Shown here: positions 1 through 8,206 of the stretch, in pieces
Position numbering within the stretch: position 1 is the first letter of the stretch
Layout: each line of letters opens with the position of its first letter
Made by a program: the position numbers and the translations under genes
Origin: Streptomyces caniferus
GTDB lineage: Bacteria > Actinomycetota > Actinomycetes > Streptomycetales > Streptomycetaceae
Direction of reading: 5' to 3'
NCBI RefSeq assembly: GCF_009811555.1
Contig: NZ_BLIN01000003.1
Span: 186,001-250,000, forward strand
DNA: 64,000 nucleotides
The notes under the pieces: generated by a model
What the model was told of the DNA's origin: nothing
What the model saw: the letters and a program-made list of their open reading frames with translations, nothing else
Databases searched by the model: none

Positions 1-1154
1 ATCCGGTCCTCGCCGACCTGGCCCGCCTGGTCGACAGCCGTTCCACGGACGGCTCCGCGCAGCCGCGGACGCTGCCGCGGCCCGAGCACAGCAACCCGGT
101 GCACAGCACCGGTCGGCTGCCCGCCGACGCAGACCGAAAGGACACCACGATGGCCCCCTCACTCCCGACCTCACTGCCCGACCTGGAGTCCCCGGCCGGT
201 CGGACGCCGATGCTACGGCTCCACACCACCGTCGACGCGGCGAGCTGGGTGGCCGAGCACCGCGACGCGCTGCGCGCCGCCGTTCTCGAACACGGGGCAC
301 TCCTCGTCCGCGGCCTCGGGCTCCAGCACGCGGCCGAGGTCGGGGCGGTCCGTGAGCAGCTGGACCTCCTTCCGGTGGCGGACAAGGAATCCTTCGCCCC
401 CCGGGAGACCTACTCCGAGGGGGTCTACTCCTCGTCCAAGTGGCCGCCGAACCAGCCGATGTGCATGCACCACGAACTGAGCTACCGGCTCGAGTTCCCC
501 GGCCTGATGCTGTTCGCCTGCCTCGGCGCACCCACCGAGGGAGGAGCGACCGGGGTCGCGGACTCCACGGCGGTGCTCGACGCGCTGCCGCCCGAGCTCA
601 CCGAGCGGTTCGAGCGGGAGGGCTGGCTGCTCACCCGCAGCTACCACGACGAGATCGGTGCCTCCTTGTCGGAGGCGTTCGGCACCGACGACCGGAGCGC
701 CATCGAGGACTACTGCCGCGCCCACGCCATCGAGTTCGCGTGGCAGCCCGACGGCGGACTGCGCACGCGACAGCGCCGCAGTGCCGTGGTGCGCCATCCG
801 GTCAGCGGGCGACGCTGCTGGTTCAACCAGATCGCGTTCCTCAACGAGTGGACGATGGCGCCCGAGGTCCGGGAGTACCTGATCGACGAATACGGCGCCG
901 ACGGGCTGCCGTTCAACACCCGCTACGGCAACGGCGACCCCCTCACGGAGGACACCGTCCAGCTCCTCAACAAGGTCTACGAGGCGCACACCCTGCGTCG
1001 GCCCTGGCAGGCCGGTGACCTGCTGCTCGTCGACAACGTCCGCAGCGCGCACAGCAGGGAGCCCTTCGAAGGGCCGCGGGAGGTGGTGGTGGCGATGGCC
1101 GAGCCGCTGCGCCTGGCCGACTGCTCGCCGACCTTCGAGGTGACCGTCCCGTGA
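1..1154 (+). CDS. TauD/SyrP-type Fe(II)/2-oxoglutarate hydroxylase, 5'-partial, probably fused to an upstream protein
   Basis: The TauD/TfdA-fold part starts at about position 150 (334 residues from that ATG). Counting from it, the iron ligands are H107 and E109 in MHHELSY and H301 in RSAHSREP, and R310 is the likely 2-oxoglutarate-binding arginine. SyrP-like enzymes beta-hydroxylate aspartate or another residue carried on an NRPS. An RBS-like AAAGGA precedes ATG 150. However, the same frame is open and strongly coding (third positions nearly all G/C) back to base 1, reading PVLADLARLVDSRS, which resembles the end of an NRPS or ligase. The other two forward frames also have no stop here that could end a separate upstream gene. 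I therefore favour a C-terminal hydroxylase domain of a larger protein; a stand-alone gene at 150-1154 is the alternative. The stop overlaps the next gene's possible GTG start at 1151, and the neighbours make diaminopropionate. Confidence 0.85.
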   Translation, partial: PVLADLARLVDSRSTDGSAQPRTLPRPEHSNPVHSTGRLPADADRKDTTMAPSLPTSLPDLESPAGRTPMLRLHTTVDAASWVAEHRDALRAAVLEHGALLVRGLGLQHAAEVGAVREQLDLLPVADKESFAPRETYSEGVYSSSKWPPNQPMCMHHELSYRLEFPGLMLFACLGAPTEGGATGVADSTAVLDALPPELTERFEREGWLLTRSYHDEIGASLSEAFGTDDRSAIEDYCRAHAIEFAWQPDGGLRTRQRRSAVVRHPVSGRRCWFNQIAFLNEWTMAPEVREYLIDEYGADGLPFNTRYGNGDPLTEDTVQLLNKVYEAHTLRRPWQAGDLLLVDNVRSAHSREPFEGPREVVVAMAEPLRLADCSPTFEVTVP

Positions 1155-1186
1155 ACACCATCCGCTCCACCGCAACGGAGTCCGCC

Positions 1187-2224
1187 ATGACCGCATCGCC
1201 CCTCACCGTGCCCCCGTTCGCGGTGATCTCAGGAGTTCAGGTCCGCACCGCGCTGCAAGGCCGCGAGAAACACATCGTGGCGGTGGTCGAGGAGACCTAC
1301 CGGCTGCACGGTGCCGGTGAATCGGTGAACCCGCCGTCCTCGTTCCTCCGGTTCCCCGACCGCACGACGTCGCGGATGATCGCGCTGCCCGCCTCGATCG
1401 GCGGCCGGGCGCGGGTGGACGGGCTGAAGTGGATCTCCAGCTTCCCGGAGAACGTGGCGGCCGGCATCCCCCGGGCCTCCGCGGTCCTGATCCTCAACGA
1501 CCATGTCACCGGCTACCCGTTCGCCTGCCTGGAGAGCTCGATCATCAGCGCCACCAGAACCGCCGCGTCGGCGGCGTCGGCGGCCGACTGGCTCAGCCGC
1601 GGCCGCCCGCGCCCGGTGCGCGTCGGGTTCTTCGGGGCGGGCCTGATCGCCCGCTACATCCACACGTTCCTGGAAGGCACCGGCTGGTCGTTCGACGAGA
1701 TCGGCGTGCACGACCTGTCCGCCGACAGCGCGGCCGGCTTCCGCCTGCACCTGGAGCAGTCCGGCACCGCGGGCCGGATCACCGTGCACGAGAGCGCCGA
1801 GGAGCTGATCCGCTTCAGCGACCTCGTGGTCTTCGCCACCGTGGCCGGTGAGCCACATGTCGACGACCCCGCGTGGTTCGCCCACAACCCGGTGGTCCTG
1901 CACGTGTCGCTGCGCGACCTCGCGCCGCAGGTCCTGCTGGCCTCGACCAACATCGTCGATGACGTGGAGCACTGTCTCCACGCCGGCACTTCGCCGCATC
2001 TGACCGAACAGCTCACGGGCAACCGCGACTTCGTGCACGGCACGCTGGACGACGTGATGAACGGACGGGTGACCGTGCCGGCGGACCGGCCCGCGGTCTT
2101 CTCCCCGTTCGGCCTCGGCGTGCTCGATCTCGCGGTCGGCAAGTACGTCTACGACGAGGTGGCCCGCTCCGGACAACTGCAGGTCATCGACGACTTCTTC
2201 CACGAACTGCGCCGGTACGGATGA
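1187..2224 (+). CDS. sbnB: SbnB-like 2,3-diaminopropionate biosynthesis dehydrogenase (ornithine cyclodeaminase family)
   Basis: This NAD-dependent enzyme of the ornithine cyclodeaminase/mu-crystallin fold is about 345 residues long. SbnB proteins oxidise N-(2-amino-2-carboxyethyl)-L-glutamate to give L-2,3-diaminopropionate and 2-oxoglutarate. The N-terminal FAVISGVQVRTAL and the Rossmann motif GFFGAGLIARYIH are visible, and a conserved NPPSSFLRFPDR stretch lies in the substrate domain. ATG 1187 has GGAG six bases upstream. GTG 1151, which overlaps the preceding stop, is an alternative start that would add 12 residues. The gene sits between the hydroxylase and the SbnA partner, so the pair supplies an unusual amino acid to a peptide pathway that extends left of the window. 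Confidence 0.9.
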   Translation: MTASPLTVPPFAVISGVQVRTALQGREKHIVAVVEETYRLHGAGESVNPPSSFLRFPDRTTSRMIALPASIGGRARVDGLKWISSFPENVAAGIPRASAVLILNDHVTGYPFACLESSIISATRTAASAASAADWLSRGRPRPVRVGFFGAGLIARYIHTFLEGTGWSFDEIGVHDLSADSAAGFRLHLEQSGTAGRITVHESAEELIRFSDLVVFATVAGEPHVDDPAWFAHNPVVLHVSLRDLAPQVLLASTNIVDDVEHCLHAGTSPHLTEQLTGNRDFVHGTLDDVMNGRVTVPADRPAVFSPFGLGVLDLAVGKYVYDEVARSGQLQVIDDFFHELRRYG

Positions 2225-2308
2225 GCCCGGCCCCGGAAAGGTGAGGAGCCCGCCACTGCCGTCGGATGGACATTCCGAGGGCGCTCTGCTCCAGAGGAGG
2301 GACCCATC

Positions 2309-3415
2309 ATGCCAGTCATCACCGTTCCCTACGCCTTCAACGAGGAAGAGCTCTACGTCGACCTCCAGGCGATCTTCGGGCAGTCACTGTTCCTCAAGTG
2401 CGAGGGCCTCAACTTCGCCGGGTCGATCAAACTGAAGGCCGCAACCGAGATGGTGGAGGCAGCCGAGCGGGAGGGCGTTTTGACTCCGGACTCGGTCCTG
2501 GTCGAGTCCTCGTCCGGAAACCTCGGCGTGGCACTGAGCATGATCGCGGCGAGCAAGGGCTACCGGTTCCTGTGCGTGACGGACTCCCGCTGCAATCTGT
2601 CGACCAGGCTGATGATGGAGGCCCTGGGCAGCCAGGTACACATCGTGGCCGCCGACGAGGCGAGCGGCGGTTTCCTCGGCGCCCGGCTCGACTACGTCCG
2701 CGACCTGTGTGCCTCCGACGACCGCTGGGTGTGGCTCAGCCAGTACACCAACCCGGGCAACTGGCAGGCGCACTACCGCAGGACGGCACCGGCGATCGCC
2801 CGCTGGTTCCCGCACCTGGACGTGCTGTTCATCGGGGCCGGCACCACCGGCACCCTGATGGGCTGTGCGCGCTACTTCCGCGAGTGGCACCGGCCGGTAC
2901 AGATCATCGCGGTGGACAGCGTCGGTTCGGTGACCTTCGGCGGCGCACCGGGACGCCGTATGATCCCCGGCCTGGGCATGAGCGTCCATCCCCCGCTGCT
3001 CGACGAGTCCTTCGTGGACGAGGCCGTACGCGTCGCGGAAGCGGACACGGTCCGCGCCTGCCATCAACTGGCCCGGCACGGTTTCCTCTTCGGCGGCTCG
3101 ACTGGCACGGTTGTCAGCGGCGCGATGGACTGGCTGTCCCGGCACGACACCCGCGGGCTGACCGCGGTGGCCATCGCCCCTGACCTCGGCGAGCGCTACC
3201 TCGACACCATCTACCACGCCAACTGGGTGCAGGACCTGTACGGCGAGGACCTGCTCGGAGCCGGGGCCTCCGACGGCCCCGCCCCGGGCGGTCAGCCCGC
3301 CGTCCCCCCGGCGGTCCCCCCGGCCGCTCCCCGGGAGCCCCGCCCGGCACCCCCGAGGCGCTCACCCGACCCCCAGCCGCGTGACCAGCGCAAGGAGCAG
3401 GCGGGCGATATCTGA
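2309..3415 (+). CDS. sbnA: SbnA-like N-(2-amino-2-carboxyethyl)-L-glutamate synthase (PLP, cysteine synthase fold)
   Basis: A PLP-dependent beta-family enzyme of 368 residues. SbnA condenses O-phosphoserine with glutamate, giving the substrate for SbnB. The PLP lysine is K41 in FAGSIKLKAA. The SSSGNLGVALS loop and the phosphate-binding GAGTTGTLMG follow in the order usual for cysteine synthases. The start is ATG 2309, with GAGGGACC upstream. The last ~50 residues form a proline-, alanine- and arginine-rich tail with no recognisable fold, beyond the normal end of the family. It lies 84 bases after sbnB and is very likely in the same operon. The product, L-2,3-diaminopropionate, occurs in siderophores and in peptide antibiotics. 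Confidence 0.9.
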   Translation: MPVITVPYAFNEEELYVDLQAIFGQSLFLKCEGLNFAGSIKLKAATEMVEAAEREGVLTPDSVLVESSSGNLGVALSMIAASKGYRFLCVTDSRCNLSTRLMMEALGSQVHIVAADEASGGFLGARLDYVRDLCASDDRWVWLSQYTNPGNWQAHYRRTAPAIARWFPHLDVLFIGAGTTGTLMGCARYFREWHRPVQIIAVDSVGSVTFGGAPGRRMIPGLGMSVHPPLLDESFVDEAVRVAEADTVRACHQLARHGFLFGGSTGTVVSGAMDWLSRHDTRGLTAVAIAPDLGERYLDTIYHANWVQDLYGEDLLGAGASDGPAPGGQPAVPPAVPPAAPREPRPAPPRRSPDPQPRDQRKEQAGDI

Positions 3416-3726
3416 CGCCTGACTTTCTCCGTCAACTCCGCCTCCACCTCCGCTGAACGTCGGCCGCCAGCCGTGCGATCAGTGGGGGTGAGCGGCGCGC
3501 GGGGGGCGGGCAGGGCAGGGCTGGTGCGGTAGTCGTGGAGCAGGCCGTGAAAGGGCCTCCCCCACGCCTCGATAGGAAAGTCCGGCCCGGCACACATCCC
3601 CAAAAGCCATTTGTTTGCTTTAGCGGGCGCCAACCCCTACCCTTTCATTAACGCGACTACTTCGCTTTAACGGGGGTTGTGGCTCCGCATGACCACGGAC
3701 CAGCACGCACACGTCAAGGACACACC
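3416..3726. other. Intergenic spacer with an AT-richer stretch
   Basis: The spacer lies between the diaminopropionate genes and the amidase pair. Its right third (about 3600-3680) is clearly AT-richer than its surroundings, as expected of a promoter for the downstream pair. I see no convincing gene and no single -35/-10 pair that I would call. Confidence 0.4.
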
Positions 3727-3936
3727 ATGACATCCGTCGAACTCACCGCCCCGGAAGTCGCTCGATGGGCGCTCCATGCCGGGCTTCCGCTGCCGGACGA
3801 ACGCCATACCGACGTGGCCGCCACCGCGAACTACATCCACACCGTCATCCGCACCTTGCGCGAGCTGGACTTCGGGGAGACACCGCCCGCCGCCGCCTAC
3901 AGCATCGAAGGGACGGCGGCCGATGCAACCCTTTGA
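3727..3936 (+). CDS. AtzG-like small subunit (DUF4089 type) paired with an amidase
   Basis: A 69-residue acidic protein reading MTSVELTAPEVARWALHAG at the start. It resembles the short helical AtzG/GatC-like subunits that accompany AtzE-type amidases and help stabilise them. ATG 3727 follows the RBS-like AAGGAC. Its last 14 bases overlap the amidase start in another frame, so the two are probably translationally coupled. The family call rests on size, an N-terminal GatC-like look and gene order; sequence identity is too weak to judge by eye. Confidence 0.75.
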   Translation: MTSVELTAPEVARWALHAGLPLPDERHTDVAATANYIHTVIRTLRELDFGETPPAAAYSIEGTAADATL

Positions 3937-5326
3937 GCTGACTCTTGCCGAGGCGGCCGCGGCCGTGGAGGAGCGCAGGCTCTCCCCGGTGGAGCTGACC
4001 GAGTCCGTTCTCGCACGGATCGACGCCGTCGAACAACGACTGGGGGCCTACGTCACCGTGGCCGACGAGGGCGCGCGCGGCTCGGCCGCGCGAGCGGAAC
4101 GCGAGATCGCGGCCGGCGAGTATCGCGGCCCCCTGCACGGCATGCCCTTCGGACTCAAGGACATGATCGATGTCGCCGGAATGCCGACCACGGCCAGCTC
4201 CCGGGTCAGGGCGGACCACCGCGCACAGGCGGACAGCACCGTGGCGGAACACCTGTCCGCAGCGGGCGGGGTCCTGCTCGGGAAGACGCATACCCACGAA
4301 TTCGCCTATGGGCTGACAACACCTCAGACCCACAATGCCTGGGACCACGAGCGCGTTGCGGGCGGGTCGAGCGGTGGTTCGGCGGTCGCCGTAGCCGCGG
4401 GGGAAGCCACCTTCGCCCTGGGGACGGACACCGGCGGTTCGATCCGCGTACCCGCGGCACTGAACGGGATCGTCGGCCTCAAGCCCACCTATGGCCTCGT
4501 CTCCCGGCACGGCGTCACGGCCCTGTCCTGGTCGCTGGACCACGTCGGCCCCCTCACCCGCACGGTGCGGGACGCGGCCCTCGTACTGTCCTCCCTGGTG
4601 GGCCATGACCCCCAGGACCCGGCGAGCATCCACACGACGCCGCCCGTCTACCCGCTGCCCCCGGAGGGTGGCGACTTGACGGGCGTGCGCATCGGAGTAC
4701 CCGTCAACTACTACTTCGACCGCGTCGCCCCCGAGGTCGAAGCCGCCGTGCGCGAGGCCCTCACACAGATGGCGGGCATGGGAGCCGAACTCGTCGAGGT
4801 CGAGATCCCGATGACGCGCTATATCCAGGCGACCCATTGGGGTCTGATGGTCCCCGAGGCGACCGCCTACCACGAACGCACGCTGCGGACCGTCCCCGAC
4901 CTGTACGCGCCGGACGTACGGATCCTCCTGGAGGCGGGCGAGCTGGTGTCGGCGGGTGACTATCTACGGGCCCAGCGCTCCCGCACGCTGATGCGCCAGG
5001 CGTGGCTGCGCCTCTTCGACCAGGTCGATGTGCTCGCGGCGCCCACGGTCCCGATGACCGCGACGAAGGCAGACCAGCAGACCGTCCAATGGCCCGACGG
5101 CACCACGGAGGGCGTCGCCGACGCCTACGTCCGCCTCTCCGCCCCGGCGAACATCACCGGACTGCCGGCCCTGAGTGTGCCGGCCGGCCGCGATCATGCG
5201 GGCCTGCCCATCGGGTTGCAACTGATAGGGCGCCCCCTGGAGGAAGCCACCGTGCTGCGCACCGGCCACGCCTACGAGTCTGCGCAGCGGCCGGTCGATC
5301 AGGGGGTGGTGTTGGCGAAACCCTGA
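3923..5326 (+). CDS. Amidase signature family hydrolase (GatA/AtzE-like)
   Basis: An amidase of 467 residues, of the typical family length. The amidase signature triad can be placed: K79 in GLKDMIDVAG, cis-Ser S150 in GGSSGGSAVA and nucleophile S173 in TDTGGSIRVPA. It hydrolyses an amide or ureide bond in the cytosol; the substrate cannot be deduced. Pairing with an AtzG-like subunit suggests carboxybiuret- or allophanate-like substrates, or a GatA-related complex. This gene is not tRNA amidotransferase GatA as such, because no gatB is nearby. An in-frame extension upstream of 3923 reads as low-quality Pro/Arg/Thr sequence and is the shadow of the overlapping small gene. Confidence 0.9.
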   Translation: MQPFELTLAEAAAAVEERRLSPVELTESVLARIDAVEQRLGAYVTVADEGARGSAARAEREIAAGEYRGPLHGMPFGLKDMIDVAGMPTTASSRVRADHRAQADSTVAEHLSAAGGVLLGKTHTHEFAYGLTTPQTHNAWDHERVAGGSSGGSAVAVAAGEATFALGTDTGGSIRVPAALNGIVGLKPTYGLVSRHGVTALSWSLDHVGPLTRTVRDAALVLSSLVGHDPQDPASIHTTPPVYPLPPEGGDLTGVRIGVPVNYYFDRVAPEVEAAVREALTQMAGMGAELVEVEIPMTRYIQATHWGLMVPEATAYHERTLRTVPDLYAPDVRILLEAGELVSAGDYLRAQRSRTLMRQAWLRLFDQVDVLAAPTVPMTATKADQQTVQWPDGTTEGVADAYVRLSAPANITGLPALSVPAGRDHAGLPIGLQLIGRPLEEATVLRTGHAYESAQRPVDQGVVLAKP

Positions 5327-5454
5327 GGAGGTGCGGTGGGCCGGGGCAGAGCGCCGTGGGTCCGCGGCCGGGGTTGCCCCGGGTCCAGGGCGGCCCGGGC
5401 CAGCCGGTGAGCGGACGGGCGTAACTGTCCTGAGCAGAGGTCGTCGCCCATCCG

Positions 5455-5496
<42 letters not shown>

Positions 5497-5624
5497 CGCT
5501 GGAGCACAACCCGTCGCCGGCCGTCGTTGCCCGTCGGCGCGCCCGGCACATGCATGATCACCGACAGGCCAGGGCCGGGGTTAGTGTGCCGGTGTCGGGC
5601 ACGGCAGGACGAGGAGAGCCGCTG

Positions 5625-6317
5625 ATGGAGTTCCTGGTCGACATGGTGACCACCGTTCCGGAGGGCACGTCCGAAGAGGCCGTGTCGGAGATCCGGAGCC
5701 GCGAGGCCGTACGGTCGCGGGAATTGACCGGGCAGGGACACCTGCTGCGGCTGTGGCGTCCGCCGCTCGCCCCCGGTGAATGGCGCACATGGGGTCTTTT
5801 CCTTGCGGACGACGCGGAACAGTTGGAGCAGGTTCTCGCGTCGATGCCGCTGCGGGTGTGGCGGCACGACATCGTGACGCCGCTGTCCCCGCACCCAAGT
5901 GACCCGGGCCCGCGAGCAGCCGTCCCGGCCGTGCCTGATGCCGCAACCATGGATCGCGAAGCCGTCCTGCGCGACGTCCTCGACCGGTGGAAAGCGGCCG
6001 TCGACGCGCATGAACCGCAGCGGGTCGCCGCCCAGTTCACCGAGGACGCGATCTTCCAAGGTCTGCACCCGTACAGCGTCGGACGGCAGGGCGTCGCCGA
6101 CTACTACGCCTCCCAGCCGCTCGGGATGACGGCCGAGTACCAGATCCTCGAAACCAGGCAGCTCGCCGATGACCTGGTGCTCGGCTATCTGAGCGTCGAC
6201 TTCGCGTTCACCGACAGGGCTACGGTCGCCGTCAACCTCAGCGTGCTGGTGAAGCACACGGAGGACGGCTGGCACCTCAGCCACTATCAGGTTTCCCGCC
6301 TCACACCGGTCGCTTAG
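5625..6317 (+). CDS. Muconolactone delta-isomerase-like / SnoaL-like fusion protein
   Basis: A 230-residue protein with two domains. Residues 1-90 (MEFLVDMVTTVP ... RVWRHDIVTPLSPHP) match the small dimeric alpha/beta-barrel muconolactone isomerase fold. Residues ~110-230 (AVLRDVLDRWKAAVDAHEPQ, then WHLSHYQVSRL) match the SnoaL/NTF2-like fold often annotated DUF4440. The linker is Pro/Ala-rich. ATG 5625 has GAGGAG eleven bases upstream. Both folds bind small hydrophobic or aromatic compounds, so a role in aromatic or polyketide metabolism is possible but unproven. It is separated from the amidase by ~300 bp, including the CTGC repeat, so it is probably its own unit. Confidence 0.8.
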   Translation: MEFLVDMVTTVPEGTSEEAVSEIRSREAVRSRELTGQGHLLRLWRPPLAPGEWRTWGLFLADDAEQLEQVLASMPLRVWRHDIVTPLSPHPSDPGPRAAVPAVPDAATMDREAVLRDVLDRWKAAVDAHEPQRVAAQFTEDAIFQGLHPYSVGRQGVADYYASQPLGMTAEYQILETRQLADDLVLGYLSVDFAFTDRATVAVNLSVLVKHTEDGWHLSHYQVSRLTPVA

Positions 6318-6623
6318 ACGCTATTTCGTTCGTCGTGATCTTGCATCAGCCCGGAACAGTGACTGCCTAGGCTGGTGAGTGGATGGCGCGGGACAGCCTG
6401 TGGGGGTCGTTCGAGCGGGTGGCGCGCCGGCTCCGGAGCGCCGCGCCCGCAGCGCGCTGGCCGACGTCGGCGCGGTGACCGGAAGCCACTGGCCTCCATC
6501 ATTTCCGTGGCCACCTCGGGATGTACCTGTACCTGTACCTGTACCTGTACCTGGAACCAACTACCGCCCGGCTACGGCCTGCCGGAGGGAACCGCGTTCC
6601 GTCGCTTCACCGAGTCAGACGGG
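6318..6623. other. Intergenic region between convergent genes, no gene seen
   Basis: The region lies between the isomerase-like fusion (plus) and the SagB-like gene (minus). The only structure I can point to is the hexamer repeat at 6522-6551. Short open frames on both strands here look non-coding. Confidence 0.5.
6522..6551. repeat. Hexanucleotide repeat, (TGTACC) x 5
   Basis: Five perfect TGTACC units in tandem, in the convergent spacer about 70 bp beyond the 3' end of the SagB-like gene. Each unit contains GTAC, so single-stranded forms can pair with themselves. Confidence 0.95.
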
Positions 6624-7770
6624 TCAGTTGTCAGACCGTCCCGGTTGTCCGTGGCGCAGGGTCGTGTGGCGGAAGGCGTTCAGGTCGGCGGTGTCGGTCG
6701 GAGTGCCGGGGGTTGGGTGTCCGGCAGCGAGGACGTAGAGGGTGCTGTGGGTGGCGCTGTCGAGCCCGAGGCGGCTTTCGACGGCGGAGTCGTCGAAGGC
6801 GGCGCTCTGGAAGGGGCCCAGGCCCAGGGCGGTGGCTGCCAGGGCGAAGGTCTGCCCGAGGTGTCCGGCGTTCAGGTGGCTGACCCGGTAGGCGCGGGGA
6901 TGTCGGTACTTCGCGCGCAAACGTTCCCATGCGGCGACCACGAAGACGATGAAGGCCGCTTGGTCGATGCCCTCCTGGTGCACACACAGGGCCCCGGCTT
7001 CGGTGTGGGTGAAGCCTTCGCGCAGCAGCTCCAGGCTGTGTTCGCGGGAGTTGTAGTGGAACGGACCGGCGGGGATGCCGGTGACGTTGGGGGCGGCGAG
7101 GTAGGCGTCGAGTTCTTGCCGGGCTCCGCCGGAGGGGCTGGTGCGCCGGATGAGGGCCCCGTACTCGAAGCCGTCGATGAACTCGGCAGGGCCGAAGACG
7201 GTACGGAGCAGGACCGCGAGATCGTGCAGGCTCACCGGCTGGGCGCTGAAGGAGCGGTGCGTACGCCTGCGATAGAGGGTCTGCTCCAGCGGTGCGGACA
7301 GGCGAGGGGTCCGGTGTACGGGGCAGCAGGATGCGGTCGGCCTCGGGGTGCTCGGTGAACAGCGCCGGGCGCCCGTCGCGGGTGAGGTGCTGACGCAGCT
7401 CGGGGGTGGCCGTCTCGAAGGGGACATCGCGCGTGGCGTAGTGGAAGAAGGATGCTTCCGGTGACCAGGGTCCCCAGGCGTCCGCCAAGCGCTCGTCCTC
7501 TTCGGCCTCGGGGCTGCCTTCCTCGGCCAGCAGACCGCATTCGAGCAGTGTTCCGGCCGCCTTCACCACTGTCTCGGGATGCAGGTGGTCCAGAGCTTCG
7601 GCCGCTTGGGCGGGGGTGGTCCAGGTGTCGAAGGCGCTGAGGATCTCAGCGGTCGAGGGGTGCAGAGCGACCGGCGCGTGACCCCGGTAGGCATGGGCGA
7701 CGAAGTCCCCCCGGTGCCAGTAGCACGTCAAGCCTCTCAGCCGCCGCAGCCGCACATCCACTCCCCTCAC
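6624..7770 (-). pseudogene. SagB/ThcOx-type FMN-dependent dehydrogenase, broken by a frameshift
   Basis: The N-terminal ~150 residues read in one frame (from 7770: RGLTCYWHRGDF ... EHPEADRILLPR). The nitroreductase domain reads in another frame down to 6624 (LEQTLYRRRTHRSFSAQP ... RVSHLNAGHLGQTFALA). The two meet at about 7295-7330 in a C-rich stretch, so one base is missing or extra. Rejoined, the protein is about 380 residues: an N-terminal winged-helix-like region plus an FMN-binding dehydrogenase domain whose RRRTHRSF matches the FMN phosphate-binding motif. SagB-like enzymes oxidise azolines to azoles in ribosomal peptides, though relatives act elsewhere. It follows the 24-codon gene at 7847-7921. 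No YcaO cyclase is nearby. Confidence 0.8.
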
Positions 7771-7804
7771 TCACAGGACTGATCCCTGATCTGCCCAAGG
7801 GCGC

Positions 7805-7835
7805 GGGCCGGCACCGGCAGATACCGCGCCGGCCC
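7805..7835 (-). terminator. Hairpin between peptide gene and SagB-like gene
   Basis: An eight-base perfect stem (GGGCCGGC at 7805-7812 with its complement at 7828-7835) is extended by CGG/CCG pairs after a mismatch. It lies 12 bases beyond the peptide gene's stop. No T-run follows, so it may attenuate rather than end transcription, as is common between RiPP precursor and enzyme genes. Confidence 0.5.
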
Positions 7836-7846
7836 CGCCCCTCGGG

Positions 7847-7921
7847 TCACTTCTTGTTGAAGGCGCTGGTGCGGCGCTCTTCCCGCTCGACGGGCACAGG
7901 CTTGATCTCGATCTCGCGCAT
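7847..7921 (-). CDS. 24-residue peptide, candidate RiPP precursor
   Basis: A very short gene whose product begins MREIEIKPVPVEREER and ends TSAFNKK. It has one of the best ribosome binding sites in the window (GAAGGAGGT, six bases before the ATG), which argues that it is translated. A hairpin and then a SagB-type dehydrogenase follow in the same direction, so a modified peptide or cofactor precursor is the natural reading. The sequence is charged, has no Cys, and carries Thr-Ser near the C-terminus; I cannot match it to a known RiPP class. Upstream in-frame extension to 8038 is possible but has no RBS. Confidence 0.6.
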   Translation of the reverse strand: MREIEIKPVPVEREERRTSAFNKK

Positions 7922-8206
7922 GATGGACACCTCCTTCGACTTTCTGTTCGAAGGCAGCGTAAACGCATGCATCACTTCCCAGGAAGCGAGGGAGAAGCCC
8001 AACGGCCTGTCGGTGGACTGCAATTGCCCGAAGGCCATCGCCCTCAGGACAATCCAGCGATCTTGGCTGAGAGGCGCCGGCGGAGACGTGCTCAGGTAGC
8101 CACGTCCTCTCCGTGCCCGCCCTCAGGCCGACCCGCCCGCCAGGCGGAACGATGAGCCGGGGATGTCACATGACCCATCGAACGCCAAGGCGAGCAGAGT
8201 GCGCGT

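Noticed and set aside
7922..8038. Longer version of the 24-residue peptide starting at 8038
   Set aside because: The extension has no RBS, while the internal ATG at 7921 has a near-perfect one.
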